DNA of 5,896 nucleotides from positions 1-5,896 of the forward strand of contig DAAV01000089.1 of the NCBI GenBank assembly GCA_001701295.1, in the 5' to 3' direction. How positions within the stretch are numbered: position 1 is the stretch's first letter; each line of letters begins with the position of its first letter. The notes beneath the pieces are model-generated. The model did no database searches and was not told where the DNA came from. It saw only the letters and a program-made list of their open reading frames with translations. Shown here piece after piece: positions 1 through 5,778 of the stretch. Both the position numbers and the translations under genes were made by a program. The DNA is from Bacteroidales bacterium H10. GTDB taxonomy: Bacteria; Bacteroidota; Bacteroidia; Bacteroidales; Muribaculaceae.

Positions 1-1
1 A

Positions 2-37
2 CTTGCGGCCCGCAAAGCAAAAGCAAAGCAAAAGTAA
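2..37 (+). CDS. Possible C-terminal tail of an upstream basic protein (partial)
   Basis: One frame is open from the left edge and reads LAARKAKAKQK before TAA at 35-37. A lysine- and alanine-rich tail like this is a common ending for RNA- or ribosome-associated proteins. Eleven residues cannot identify a gene, and the composition may come simply from the 11-bp tandem repeat beneath it. The other two forward frames are also open at the edge, stopping at 58-60 and further on, so this frame is only favoured by its composition. It is a weak call, recorded because a reader with the flanking sequence can settle it at once. Confidence 0.22.
   Translation, partial: LAARKAKAKQK
12..33. repeat. Perfect tandem duplication of an 11-bp unit
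   Basis: The unit GCAAAGCAAAA occurs twice head to tail, at 12-22 and 23-33, with no mismatch. It is A-rich with a G every 5-6 bases. It sits at or just before the end of the possible upstream frame. Replication slippage is the simplest origin. Two copies are too few to call it a variable repeat locus. Confidence 0.75.
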
Positions 38-157
38 TGATATTCCCAATAATAACGTAATGAGAAGCGTTAATTTCACTTTTTTTAATATTTAAGAGTC
101 ACGTTGTCGCTGACGCAGGTTTATTTGAACGCAAATTTAACTAAAAAATCGCAAATC

Positions 158-190
158 TTAGCGTAATATGCGAATAATTTGCTAACTTTG
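158..190 (+). promoter_or_regulatory. Bacteroidota-type promoter for the pepD-muramidase unit
   Basis: TAACTTTG at 183-190 matches the Bacteroidota -7 consensus TAnnTTTG exactly. A one-mismatch -33 box, TTAG, lies at 158-161 with a 21-nt spacer, within the known 19-21 range. Transcription would begin near 197, giving a leader of about 105 nt before the ATG at 302. No comparably good match lies nearer the gene. The start point is inferred from motif geometry. Confidence 0.6.
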
Positions 191-232
191 GAAAAATTAG
201 GGTGGCGCTTCGCATAGAGAACCGCTTCCCGG

Positions 233-267
233 ATATCTCCGGATTGTCTGACAATAACGCCGGATAT
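233..267 (+). promoter_or_regulatory. Hairpin in the pepD leader
   Basis: In the predicted leader, CCGGATTGT (239-247) pairs with ACAAT (251-255) and, after a 4-nt bulge AACG, with CCGG (260-263), around a CTG loop. ATAT at 233-236 and 264-267 can extend the base across a 2-nt bulge. The same sequence can be read as a direct repeat, CCGGATAT at 229-236 and 260-267. No T-run follows, so it is not an intrinsic terminator. It could affect RNA stability or translation. No known riboswitch class is recognised. Confidence 0.4.
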
Positions 268-301
268 TTCTACTAATGTATTATCAAACAGAATATTGAT
301 T

Positions 302-1759
302 ATGGAAGTAAAAGACCTTAAACCGGAACTGATTTGGAAATGTTTCGATGAAGTTACAAAAATTCCACGTCCCTCCTGCCATGAGGAACAGATTCGTGAA
401 TTCCTGCTTAAATTTGCCGCTGAGCACGGCATAGAAGCCAAAACCGACAAAGTCGGCAATGTCGTTATGAAGCGTCCGGCCACTCCGGGTTATGAGAACG
501 CTCCCGTCGTTATTCTCCAGGGGCATATGGATATGGTTGCCGAGAAAAACGGCGACAGCAAGCATGACTTTATGAAAGACCCTATCGACACATATGTCGA
601 CGGGGAGTGGGTGAAGGCCCGTGGCACCACTCTCGGAGCCGACAACGGTATCGGTGTGGCTGCGGCAATGGCTGCCATGATCGATCCTGATCTTGTGCAT
701 GGTCCGCTCGAGGCTCTTTTCACTGTCAACGAGGAGATCGGCCTTGAAGGTGCTCAGAATCTTGGAAAAGACATGATCACCGGTTCCATACTTATAAATA
801 TGGATTCAGAGGATGACGGAGAGATTTTTGTAGGATGCGCCGGAGGTATCGACACTACTGCCGATTTCAACTATCAGCGCAGTTTTACTCCCGAGAACTT
901 CGAATATATGCGCGTTTCCGTGTCCGGACTGCTCGGAGGTCACTCCGGTTCCGACATCAATCTCGGACGTGCCAACGCCAACAAAGTGATAGCGCGTTTC
1001 ATATGGGAGTGCTCCCAGCGCTGGGATATTACTGTCTGCGAGATAGAAGGAGGCAATCTTCGCAATGCGATTCCGCGTGAGGCTCATGCCGTGTTTGGTG
1101 TTCACAGCGACCATCATGAGGAACTGAAACGTCATCTTAAGAAATATACCGAAGAGATATTGAGCGAATATGAAGGTATAGAGCCCTCCATGGATCTTCG
1201 TATAGAGGCGGCGCAGCGTCCGGAATTCTGCATAGATTCGGAAACATCGATAAAACTGGTACGCGCCATATATTCAGCTCCTCATGGCGTATACTCCATG
1301 AGCCGTGATCTCGAGGGTCTTGTTGAGACTTCCACTAATCTTGCCGCTGTCAAGATGCTCGACAACAATATAGTCCGCATCACGACCTCCCAGCGTTCGT
1401 CTGTGGAAAGCCGAAAGAATGATATCGCCGGTCAGGTGGAGGCCCATTTCCAACTCGCCGGAGCCAAGGTATATCACAGTGACGGTTACCCCGGCTGGGC
1501 TCCCAACATGAAGTCTCCCATCATGAAGATTTCCGCAGAGGCATATGAGGAACTTTTCGGAGTCCGACCCGCTATTAAGGCCATACATGCCGGTCTGGAG
1601 TGCGGCCTGTTCCTGACGAAACATCCCGGACTTGACATGGTAAGTTTCGGCCCGACTATGACAGGTGTCCATTCTCCTGATGAGAAACTTCTTATTCCTA
1701 CTGTAGAGAAATTCTGGAAACATCTGGCCCGTGTGCTTGAAAAAGTGGCCAAATCATGA
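302..1759 (+). CDS. pepD: PepD-type dipeptidase (aminoacyl-histidine dipeptidase, M20 family), copy 1
   Basis: This 485-residue protein is a cytosolic di-zinc exopeptidase that hydrolyses dipeptides, including Xaa-His. The family's metal and catalytic residues are all visible: H75 and D77 (GHMDM), D114 (GADNG), the catalytic/metal pair E144-E145 (VNEEIG), D168 (NMDSED) and H457 (GVHSP). These sit about five residues before their counterparts in Vibrio alginolyticus PepD, as known from that family. The lid domain (roughly 185-400) has GGHSG with H214. There is no signal peptide. Length is normal for bacterial PepD. An in-frame TTG lies two codons upstream (296), but ATG at 302 aligns exactly with the start of the second copy and is preferred. 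The gene follows a promoter at 158-190, and its stop overlaps the muramidase start by 4 bp (ATGA). The precise dipeptide preference cannot be told from sequence. Confidence 0.95.
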   Translation: MEVKDLKPELIWKCFDEVTKIPRPSCHEEQIREFLLKFAAEHGIEAKTDKVGNVVMKRPATPGYENAPVVILQGHMDMVAEKNGDSKHDFMKDPIDTYVDGEWVKARGTTLGADNGIGVAAAMAAMIDPDLVHGPLEALFTVNEEIGLEGAQNLGKDMITGSILINMDSEDDGEIFVGCAGGIDTTADFNYQRSFTPENFEYMRVSVSGLLGGHSGSDINLGRANANKVIARFIWECSQRWDITVCEIEGGNLRNAIPREAHAVFGVHSDHHEELKRHLKKYTEEILSEYEGIEPSMDLRIEAAQRPEFCIDSETSIKLVRAIYSAPHGVYSMSRDLEGLVETSTNLAAVKMLDNNIVRITTSQRSSVESRKNDIAGQVEAHFQLAGAKVYHSDGYPGWAPNMKSPIMKISAEAYEELFGVRPAIKAIHAGLECGLFLTKHPGLDMVSFGPTMTGVHSPDEKLLIPTVEKFWKHLARVLEKVAKS

Positions 1760-2511
1760 AATTCTCCGCAATATTTCTCCTGCCCGCTCTGGTGTGGGCA
1801 GGAGTGACTTGCGGAAAAGCTGATACCGCCTCCCGTACTGCTCCTGCGGATTCTGTTTTATCGCAATCCGCCATGACCGACAGTCTGCGGGTGGTAGGTT
1901 TCCCTCTCGATTCTATTCCGGCCGGAGATGCCTCCGACCGTTATTCCCATCTCACGGAGGAGGATTTCCGTATTGTAGCCGAAGAACTCGATGTCGAAGT
2001 CGCCGCCATAAAGGCTGTGGTGCTGATAGAGGCCGGAAAGCAGATGAAAGGTTTCTTTGCCCCCGGAGTGCCGGTTGTCAATTTTGACGCGTCCATGTAC
2101 AGGGCACATGCTTCGAAAGCCAAAAACCGTTCGGGAGATAAAAACGCGAAAGTTCCGGCCGGTCTTACGGGCTATGCCCTCAGGGAATGGACTCAGCTTG
2201 TCAATGCGAGGCGTAAAAATTCCGACGGTGCGAATATGGGTACATTCTGGGGAATGTTCCAGATCGGAGGATTCAATTATAAACAATGCGGCTGTTCGGA
2301 TGTTGATGAATTTGTAGAAATAATGTCGGAGTCTGAGTTCTCGCAACTCGAACTTTTTGCCAAATTCATCACAAATACCGGCATGCTGACCGATTTGAGA
2401 AATAAGAACTGGGCCGGGTTCGCACGTAAATACAATGGCGCGAGTTATGCCCGCAGGACCTATCATACACGAATGGCCGCAGCTTACAGAAAATTTAAAT
2501 CCGGGCAGTAA
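1756..2511 (+). CDS. Exported N-acetylmuramidase-family (DUF3380) lysozyme-like protein
   Basis: This 251-residue protein begins with a hydrophobic export signal (residues 2-18). C19 in AGVTC could be lipidated, but the lipobox is not canonical, so cleavage by ordinary signal peptidase is also possible. A low-complexity Ser/Ala/Asp linker runs to about 62. Residues 65-248 match the N-acetylmuramidase domain (PF11860, formerly DUF3380), which cuts glycan strands of peptidoglycan: LTEEDF (66-71), the helix AAIKAVVLIEAG with likely catalytic E92, GTFWGMFQIGGFNY (162-175), CGCSDVDEFVEIM (178-190), and the ending WAGFARKYNGASYA (219-232). From memory the family usually has an FErH-type motif after the catalytic helix; here it reads FDAS (110-113), so one acidic residue is conservatively changed and the histidine is absent. 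Its ATG overlaps the pepD stop, which implies cotranscription and probably translational coupling. Unlike phage endolysins of this domain, it has its own signal and no phage neighbours, suggesting a housekeeping wall-turnover role. Confidence 0.82.
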   Translation: MKFSAIFLLPALVWAGVTCGKADTASRTAPADSVLSQSAMTDSLRVVGFPLDSIPAGDASDRYSHLTEEDFRIVAEELDVEVAAIKAVVLIEAGKQMKGFFAPGVPVVNFDASMYRAHASKAKNRSGDKNAKVPAGLTGYALREWTQLVNARRKNSDGANMGTFWGMFQIGGFNYKQCGCSDVDEFVEIMSESEFSQLELFAKFITNTGMLTDLRNKNWAGFARKYNGASYARRTYHTRMAAAYRKFKSGQ

Positions 2512-2554
2512 GTAGTGAGACAATTCACACGCATTTATTTTTAGACAGCATCTA

Positions 2555-2623
2555 AGAGAGTGTTTGAAGTCAAGATCAATTATTCTCTTATATGTCAAGA
2601 CGTTTTAAATTCAAACACGCTCT
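2555..2623. repeat. Imperfect 14-bp inverted repeat with a 41-nt loop before the second pepD
   Basis: AGAGAGTGTTTGAA (2555-2568) is the reverse complement of TTCAAACACGCTCT (2610-2623) except at one position. The 41-nt interior contains a 7-bp direct repeat, GTCAAGA, at 2569-2575 and 2594-2600. No T-run follows the right arm, so this is not a standard terminator. It fills most of the 126-bp gap and ends 14 nt before the pepD start. Arms of this kind suit a small mobile palindromic element, a protein-binding site or an RNA stem that sets expression of the downstream gene. I found no convincing promoter in the gap, so read-through from the muramidase gene is likely but not shown. Confidence 0.65.
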
Positions 2624-2637
2624 AAATCAAACCGAAT

Positions 2638-4098
2638 ATGAAAATCACAGATCTTAATCCCCGGCTCGTCTGGGAAATTTTTGATGAAATTACAAAAGTG
2701 CCGCGTCCCACACATCATCTTGAGAAAATGAAATCTTTTCTCGTAGACTGGGCCAACCGTCATAATGTGGAGGTTCACACTGACGAAGTGGGCAATGTCA
2801 TGATGCGCGTGCCGGCCACTCCGGGCCATGAGAATGCACCGACGGTGATTCTTCAGGGACATCAGGATATGGTGGCCGAAAAGATTCCCGAGAGCACACA
2901 TGACTTTATGAATGATCCGATAGAGACAATAGTCGATGGAGAATGGGTGCGTGCCAACGGCACGACACTGGGCGCGGACAATGGACTCGGTTGCGCCACT
3001 GTCATGGCGGCGCTGATCGATCCGGATCTGGTTCACGGTCCTCTTGAAGCTCTTCTGACAGTAGATGAGGAGCAGGGACTGATCGGGGCCAATGGTTTGC
3101 AAAAAGGGTTTGTTACAGGTAAGATCCTTCTTAATCTTGATTCAGAAGAGATGGGATCTCTCGTAATAGGTTGTGCCGGCGGAAAGGTGACGATCTGTTC
3201 TATTCCGCTTACAAGACAGCCGGCTCCCGACGGATTGACTTACGAAGTAAGCCTTCATGGTCTTAAGGGCGGACATTCCGGTATGGAGATAAATCTCGGG
3301 CGTGCCAACGCCAATCAGCAGCTTGCCCGATTCTTGTGGGAAGCTGACCGACGCACCCCGCTTGAACTGGCAGAGATCGACGGTGGAGGACTTGCCAATG
3401 CGATACCCCGTGATGCCCGCGCTGTGGTAGTGGTAAAACGTGAGGATGCCGAAGCATTCACTGCATTCGCATCGGAATTCAGCGGTGTGCTCCATGCCGA
3501 ATACGATGCCGTGGAAAATAAAGATTTCGTATTCTCTGTAAAGGAATGTAAACCTATGCCTGAAATCATCGAGAGTCAGCTCGCTCACAATCTTGTCGCC
3601 GTTCTTTATGCATGCCCCAACGGAGTGCAGTCCATGTCATCGGCAATTCCGGGACTTGTGGAGACTTCCGATAACCTTGCTTCAGTCAAGATGCTTCGGG
3701 ACAATACGATCGAGGTTACGGTGCACCAGCGTTCATCTGTGGATTCACGACGGGATGAGATCGCTGATCGTATCGCGGCTCTGTTCGGAATGATAGGCGC
3801 CGAGGTCAAATTTGATGATGCGTATGTGGGTTGGGAGCCTGATCCTGATTCTCCGGTGCTGAAGATAGCGGAAGAGAGCTATAGGAAATTATTTGGCAAG
3901 GATCCAAAAGTTGAGGCTTTGCATGCAGGACTTGAATGCGGACTGTTTCTCGAGAAAATGCCTGATCTCGACATGGTGAGTTTTGGTCCCACGCTCAAGG
4001 ATATCCATTCTCCCGGCGAGAAGGCCAATATCAAGACTGTACAGGAGTTTTATGAATTGCTTGGCGAGATGTTAAGACGCCTTGCCGATATGCAATAA
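2638..4098 (+). CDS. pepD: PepD-type dipeptidase (aminoacyl-histidine dipeptidase, M20 family), copy 2
   Basis: This 486-residue cytosolic di-zinc dipeptidase is paralogous to the gene at 302-1759 and nearly the same length. The active-site residues fall at identical positions: H75 and D77 (GHQDM), D114 (GADNG), E144-E145 (VDEEQG), D168 (NLDSEE) and H457 (DIHSP), with lid-domain GGHSG at H213. By hand count the first 60 residues are 30/60 identical to copy 1, so the duplication is old and both copies look functional. Differences near the active site include GHQDM for GHMDM and EEQGL for EEIGL, which may tune substrate choice. The start ATG aligns with copy 1 and has no Shine-Dalgarno sequence. 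The upstream gap contains an inverted repeat. A strong terminator begins 20 bp after the stop. Dipeptidase is a secure call; the difference in substrates between copies is inference. Confidence 0.95.
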   Translation: MKITDLNPRLVWEIFDEITKVPRPTHHLEKMKSFLVDWANRHNVEVHTDEVGNVMMRVPATPGHENAPTVILQGHQDMVAEKIPESTHDFMNDPIETIVDGEWVRANGTTLGADNGLGCATVMAALIDPDLVHGPLEALLTVDEEQGLIGANGLQKGFVTGKILLNLDSEEMGSLVIGCAGGKVTICSIPLTRQPAPDGLTYEVSLHGLKGGHSGMEINLGRANANQQLARFLWEADRRTPLELAEIDGGGLANAIPRDARAVVVVKREDAEAFTAFASEFSGVLHAEYDAVENKDFVFSVKECKPMPEIIESQLAHNLVAVLYACPNGVQSMSSAIPGLVETSDNLASVKMLRDNTIEVTVHQRSSVDSRRDEIADRIAALFGMIGAEVKFDDAYVGWEPDPDSPVLKIAEESYRKLFGKDPKVEALHAGLECGLFLEKMPDLDMVSFGPTLKDIHSPGEKANIKTVQEFYELLGEMLRRLADMQ

Positions 4099-4117
4099 AG
4101 ACAACTTCTTAATGTTT

Positions 4118-4160
4118 AAAAAAAGTTCGTATTCACTTTTGGAGAATACGAACTTTTTTT
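4118..4160. terminator. Strong intrinsic terminator after the second pepD
   Basis: GTTCGTATTC (4125-4134) and GAATACGAAC (4144-4153) form a perfect 10-bp stem around a 9-nt loop. Seven A's before it (4118-4124) and seven T's after it (4154-4160) extend complementarity to 17 bp. The T-run after the stem is the classic intrinsic signal on the + strand. The A-run gives the same structure on the other strand, so it could work both ways, though no minus-strand gene faces it here. It closes the pepD-muramidase-pepD unit. Confidence 0.9.
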
Positions 4161-4190
4161 ATTGCGGCAGGTTATATTTAAGAAGAGCGG

Positions 4191-4221
4191 TTTGAATGCA
4201 GACCGTTTAATTAAAATTTTG
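4191..4221 (+). promoter_or_regulatory. Probable promoter for the NYN-domain gene
   Basis: TTTG at 4191-4194 is a perfect -33 box. After a 19-nt spacer, AAATTTTG (4214-4221) matches the Bacteroidota -7 consensus TAnnTTTG at all but the first base. It lies between the preceding terminator and the ATG at 4243, as expected for a new transcription unit. Transcription would start near 4228, leaving a leader of only about 15 nt. Confidence 0.5.
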
Positions 4222-4242
4222 GACAGTTACTTACTGTGAATC

Positions 4243-4893
4243 ATGTTAGACTTTTTATCAATAGGTGTCTTTATTGATGGCGGATATTATGCGAAGGTCA
4301 ACAGGGCTCTCAAAGCCCGGGACCGTTCTATAATCCGGGTATGTTCTCTCTTTGAATATATCACATCCGAACTCGCCATGCAGGAAGGCTTGAACATATC
4401 GGATTGTCAGATAACGGAGGCCCATTATTTCAGAGGCCGTTTCCGCGTAAAGGAAGCCTATGACAAGCACTTGTTATATAATGAGAGGAAATTCGAGGAC
4501 TCGTTGATTGAAAACGATGTTGTCTTTCACTATAAACATCTTCGGGAAGTGGAGCGTGACGGTCAGACGGAAGTCCTTGAAAAAGGTGTGGATGTATGGT
4601 TTGCACTCGAGGCGTACGAACTTGCGACATTCAGAAAGTTCGACTATGTCGTACTCATAACCGGGGATGCTGATCATCAGATGCTTGTCCGCAAGCTTAA
4701 AGCCTTGAAAATAAAAACAGTCCTTCTGACATGGAATCTCGGCGATATAGACAATACTTCCCAGATGTTACGCGACGAAGTGGGGCAACATTGGGAATTA
4801 TCGATGATTGTGGATAATAATCCCCAGTTGCGCAAGATGCTGCTTTACAAGTTGCGTGAGCCGGCCGTGAATCCGCTTGGTGATGATTTTTGA
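4243..4893 (+). CDS. NYN-domain (PIN-like, LabA-type) putative ribonuclease
   Basis: This 216-residue soluble protein has the pattern of the NYN/LabA-like branch of the PIN nuclease superfamily (PF01936), whose members are thought to cut RNA using clustered acidic residues that bind a divalent metal. Visible elements are the first strand ending in VFIDGGYY with D12 (residues 9-16), a central basic stretch (about 63-104), EKGVDVWFALEA with D117 (113-124), and DYVVLITGDADH with D142 and D144 (134-145), followed by strand KIKTVLLTW (156-164). All expected catalytic acids are present. After about residue 180 comes a C-terminal extension with no recognised domain. There is no signal peptide or membrane segment. 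It follows its own probable promoter, and the only gene after it before a terminator encodes a lipoprotein 47 bp downstream. Substrate and role are unknown; in other bacteria NYN proteins are linked to RNA processing. Confidence 0.85.
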   Translation: MLDFLSIGVFIDGGYYAKVNRALKARDRSIIRVCSLFEYITSELAMQEGLNISDCQITEAHYFRGRFRVKEAYDKHLLYNERKFEDSLIENDVVFHYKHLREVERDGQTEVLEKGVDVWFALEAYELATFRKFDYVVLITGDADHQMLVRKLKALKIKTVLLTWNLGDIDNTSQMLRDEVGQHWELSMIVDNNPQLRKMLLYKLREPAVNPLGDDF

Positions 4894-4940
4894 ATATTGC
4901 GTTGCAGAATTATACTTTCAACATACTTAAAATTAAAATT

Positions 4941-5465
4941 ATGAAAAAGACTATTTCTCTGATATCGAAGGGACTGACGGTATTACTCTTCATATTTGCA
5001 ATGGTGGCCTGTGGTTCCAAGGTCCCGGATCCGGCTTCTGTGGCGGGTAAGATCAACGCCGGTCAGTCTCTGACCGAGGCGGACTACACGTCTATGATAG
5101 ACTATTGTGGAAAATATGCTGAAGAAGCTCAGAAGTATTTCGATCTCATCAACGCACAACCCAATGATTCGACTGCCGAGGCTGTGAAGGCCACTGATGA
5201 TCTGGCTGGACTCTATGCGAGATATACTTATCTCGATCAGTTCAGAAATGCTCTCGCACAGGCCGATATGTCAGAACTTGGTGCCGAGAATGAGAAGAAG
5301 GTCAATGAGTTTGCCAAGTATCAGGCATTTCCGTTGCCGGTAGGGGAGGGAGCGGATCTTCAGGATCCCAATGTTGTCGGAATGATCGAAGAGATGCCCG
5401 ATACAGATACTGCCGGAGTAATATCCGACGGAGATGGAGAGGCTGTGGATATAAATGTCAAATAG
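4941..5465 (+). CDS. Small acidic lipoprotein of unknown function
   Basis: This 174-residue protein starts with a lipoprotein signal: KK at 2-3, a hydrophobic core (about 11-23) and FAMVAC with the lipidated cysteine at C24. A start at TTG 4890 would add 17 residues ahead of the signal and overlap the NYN stop. ATG at 4941 gives a standard signal peptide and is chosen. The mature part looks mostly helical from about 44 to 127 (LTEADYTSMIDYCGKYAEEA at 44-63, then alternating hydrophobic and charged residues). It ends in an acidic, probably flexible tail (137-174, with runs such as EEMPDTDTAG). No acidic export signal follows C24 (GSKVPDP), so its final membrane face is uncertain. I do not recognise the family. 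It probably shares a transcript with the NYN gene, since I see no good promoter in the 47-bp gap, and is followed by a terminator at 5493-5523. Confidence 0.85.
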   Translation: MKKTISLISKGLTVLLFIFAMVACGSKVPDPASVAGKINAGQSLTEADYTSMIDYCGKYAEEAQKYFDLINAQPNDSTAEAVKATDDLAGLYARYTYLDQFRNALAQADMSELGAENEKKVNEFAKYQAFPLPVGEGADLQDPNVVGMIEEMPDTDTAGVISDGDGEAVDINVK

Positions 5466-5492
5466 ATTCGTGCATGCGTGAATTCATTTATG

Positions 5493-5523
5493 GCGGGACT
5501 TTATCGGAAGCCCCGCTTTTTTT
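5493..5523 (+). terminator. Intrinsic terminator after the lipoprotein gene
   Basis: GCGGGACTT (5493-5501) pairs with AAGCCCCGC (5508-5516) around a 6-nt loop, TATCGG, with one A-C mismatch inside the stem. Seven T's follow directly (5517-5523). It begins 27 bp after the lipoprotein stop and separates the NYN-lipoprotein unit from glmS. Confidence 0.85.
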
Positions 5524-5586
5524 GTTGCACTGTCCGGATGATATGGCCTCGTCATCGGTCTGCGGAAATGTTTTTGAATTTTACAG

Positions 5587-5618
5587 TTTGCGTATTTGCC
5601 GCTTTTTATGTATTTTTG
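5587..5618 (+). promoter_or_regulatory. Bacteroidota-type promoter for glmS
   Basis: TTTG (5587-5590), a 20-nt spacer and TATTTTTG (5611-5618) match the Bacteroidota TTTG-N19-21-TAnnTTTG consensus at every fixed position. It lies between a terminator and glmS. Transcription would begin near 5625, giving a leader of about 155 nt. Confidence 0.75.
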
Positions 5619-5699
5619 CAGGCGAAAAAACGTTATAACTTAAATGCGACAGATGTCTTACTGGAATGCAAAATCGGAAACTCTCTGCTAACTTATTGG

Positions 5700-5719
5700 T
5701 AATTAATGCAAATTAATTA
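5700..5719. repeat. AT-only palindrome in the glmS leader
   Basis: TAATTAAT (5700-5707) and ATTAATTA (5712-5719) are perfect inverted copies around GCAA. AATTAAT also occurs as a direct repeat at 5701-5707 and 5711-5717. It lies about 60 bp before the glmS ATG and downstream of the predicted transcription start. It could be a weak hairpin or a regulator site. With A/T only, chance is a serious alternative. Confidence 0.45.
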
Positions 5720-5778
5720 TAAGACTTGATCCATGTGAGCTTCAGACCGTCGCAATCAACAACACAACTCGGAAATAT

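Larger units (their letters stand above)
1..301. other. Upstream intergenic region and leader of the first pepD
   Basis: No convincing complete gene lies in this 301-bp stretch. In order it holds a possible 11-codon tail of an upstream reading frame (2-37), an 11-bp tandem repeat (12-33), an AT-rich segment with a T-run at 80-86, a promoter (158-190) and a leader with a hairpin (233-267). A short stem (TAACG 53-57 with CGTTA 68-72) precedes the T-run, but it is only 5 bp and 7 nt away, so it is a weak terminator candidate. A seven-codon frame (276-299, MYYQTEY then stop) ends 2 nt before the pepD start; it may be chance. Confidence 0.6.
5466..5778. other. Intergenic region between the lipoprotein gene and glmS
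   Basis: This 313-bp stretch holds no convincing gene. It contains a terminator (5493-5523), a promoter (5587-5618), a leader of about 155 nt and an AT-only palindrome (5700-5719). A 15-codon frame starting with ATG (5644-5691, MRQMSYWNAKSETLC) lies in the leader. It has no sign of being a real leader peptide beyond its position. No glmS ribozyme core was recognised; that element is known mainly from Firmicutes. Confidence 0.6.

Noticed and set aside
29..36. A minus-strand TACTTTTG matching the TAnnTTTG -7 box, suggesting a divergent promoter toward the left edge.
   Set aside because: No acceptable -33 box lies 19-21 nt away on that strand, and the match arises from the A-rich tandem repeat.
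2563..2596. TTTG at 2563-2566 followed by TATATGTC at 2589-2596 as a promoter for the second pepD.
   Set aside because: The -7 candidate lacks the required TTTG and the 22-nt spacer is outside the usual range. The -33 match is also part of the inverted-repeat arm.
1858..2598. A 246-codon minus-strand reading frame opposite the muramidase gene.
   Set aside because: The + strand carries a recognisable domain with an export signal. The antisense product has no family resemblance and runs into the inverted-repeat gap.
284..3102. Similar antisense reading frames opposite both pepD genes (284-700 and 2611-3102, minus strand), which look like a conserved protein pair.
   Set aside because: Their likeness follows from the paralogy of the two pepD genes on the + strand, read in the same relative frame. 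They have no promoter, no recognisable domain and a Cys/His-rich composition typical of antisense translation.
4890..4940. An upstream TTG start for the lipoprotein, overlapping the NYN stop codon.
   Set aside because: It would put 17 extra residues before an otherwise standard lipoprotein signal peptide, which fits best with the ATG at 4941.
5478..5702. A 74-codon forward frame after the lipoprotein gene.
   Set aside because: It starts with GTG and runs through an intrinsic terminator and the glmS promoter. Its product has no recognisable features.
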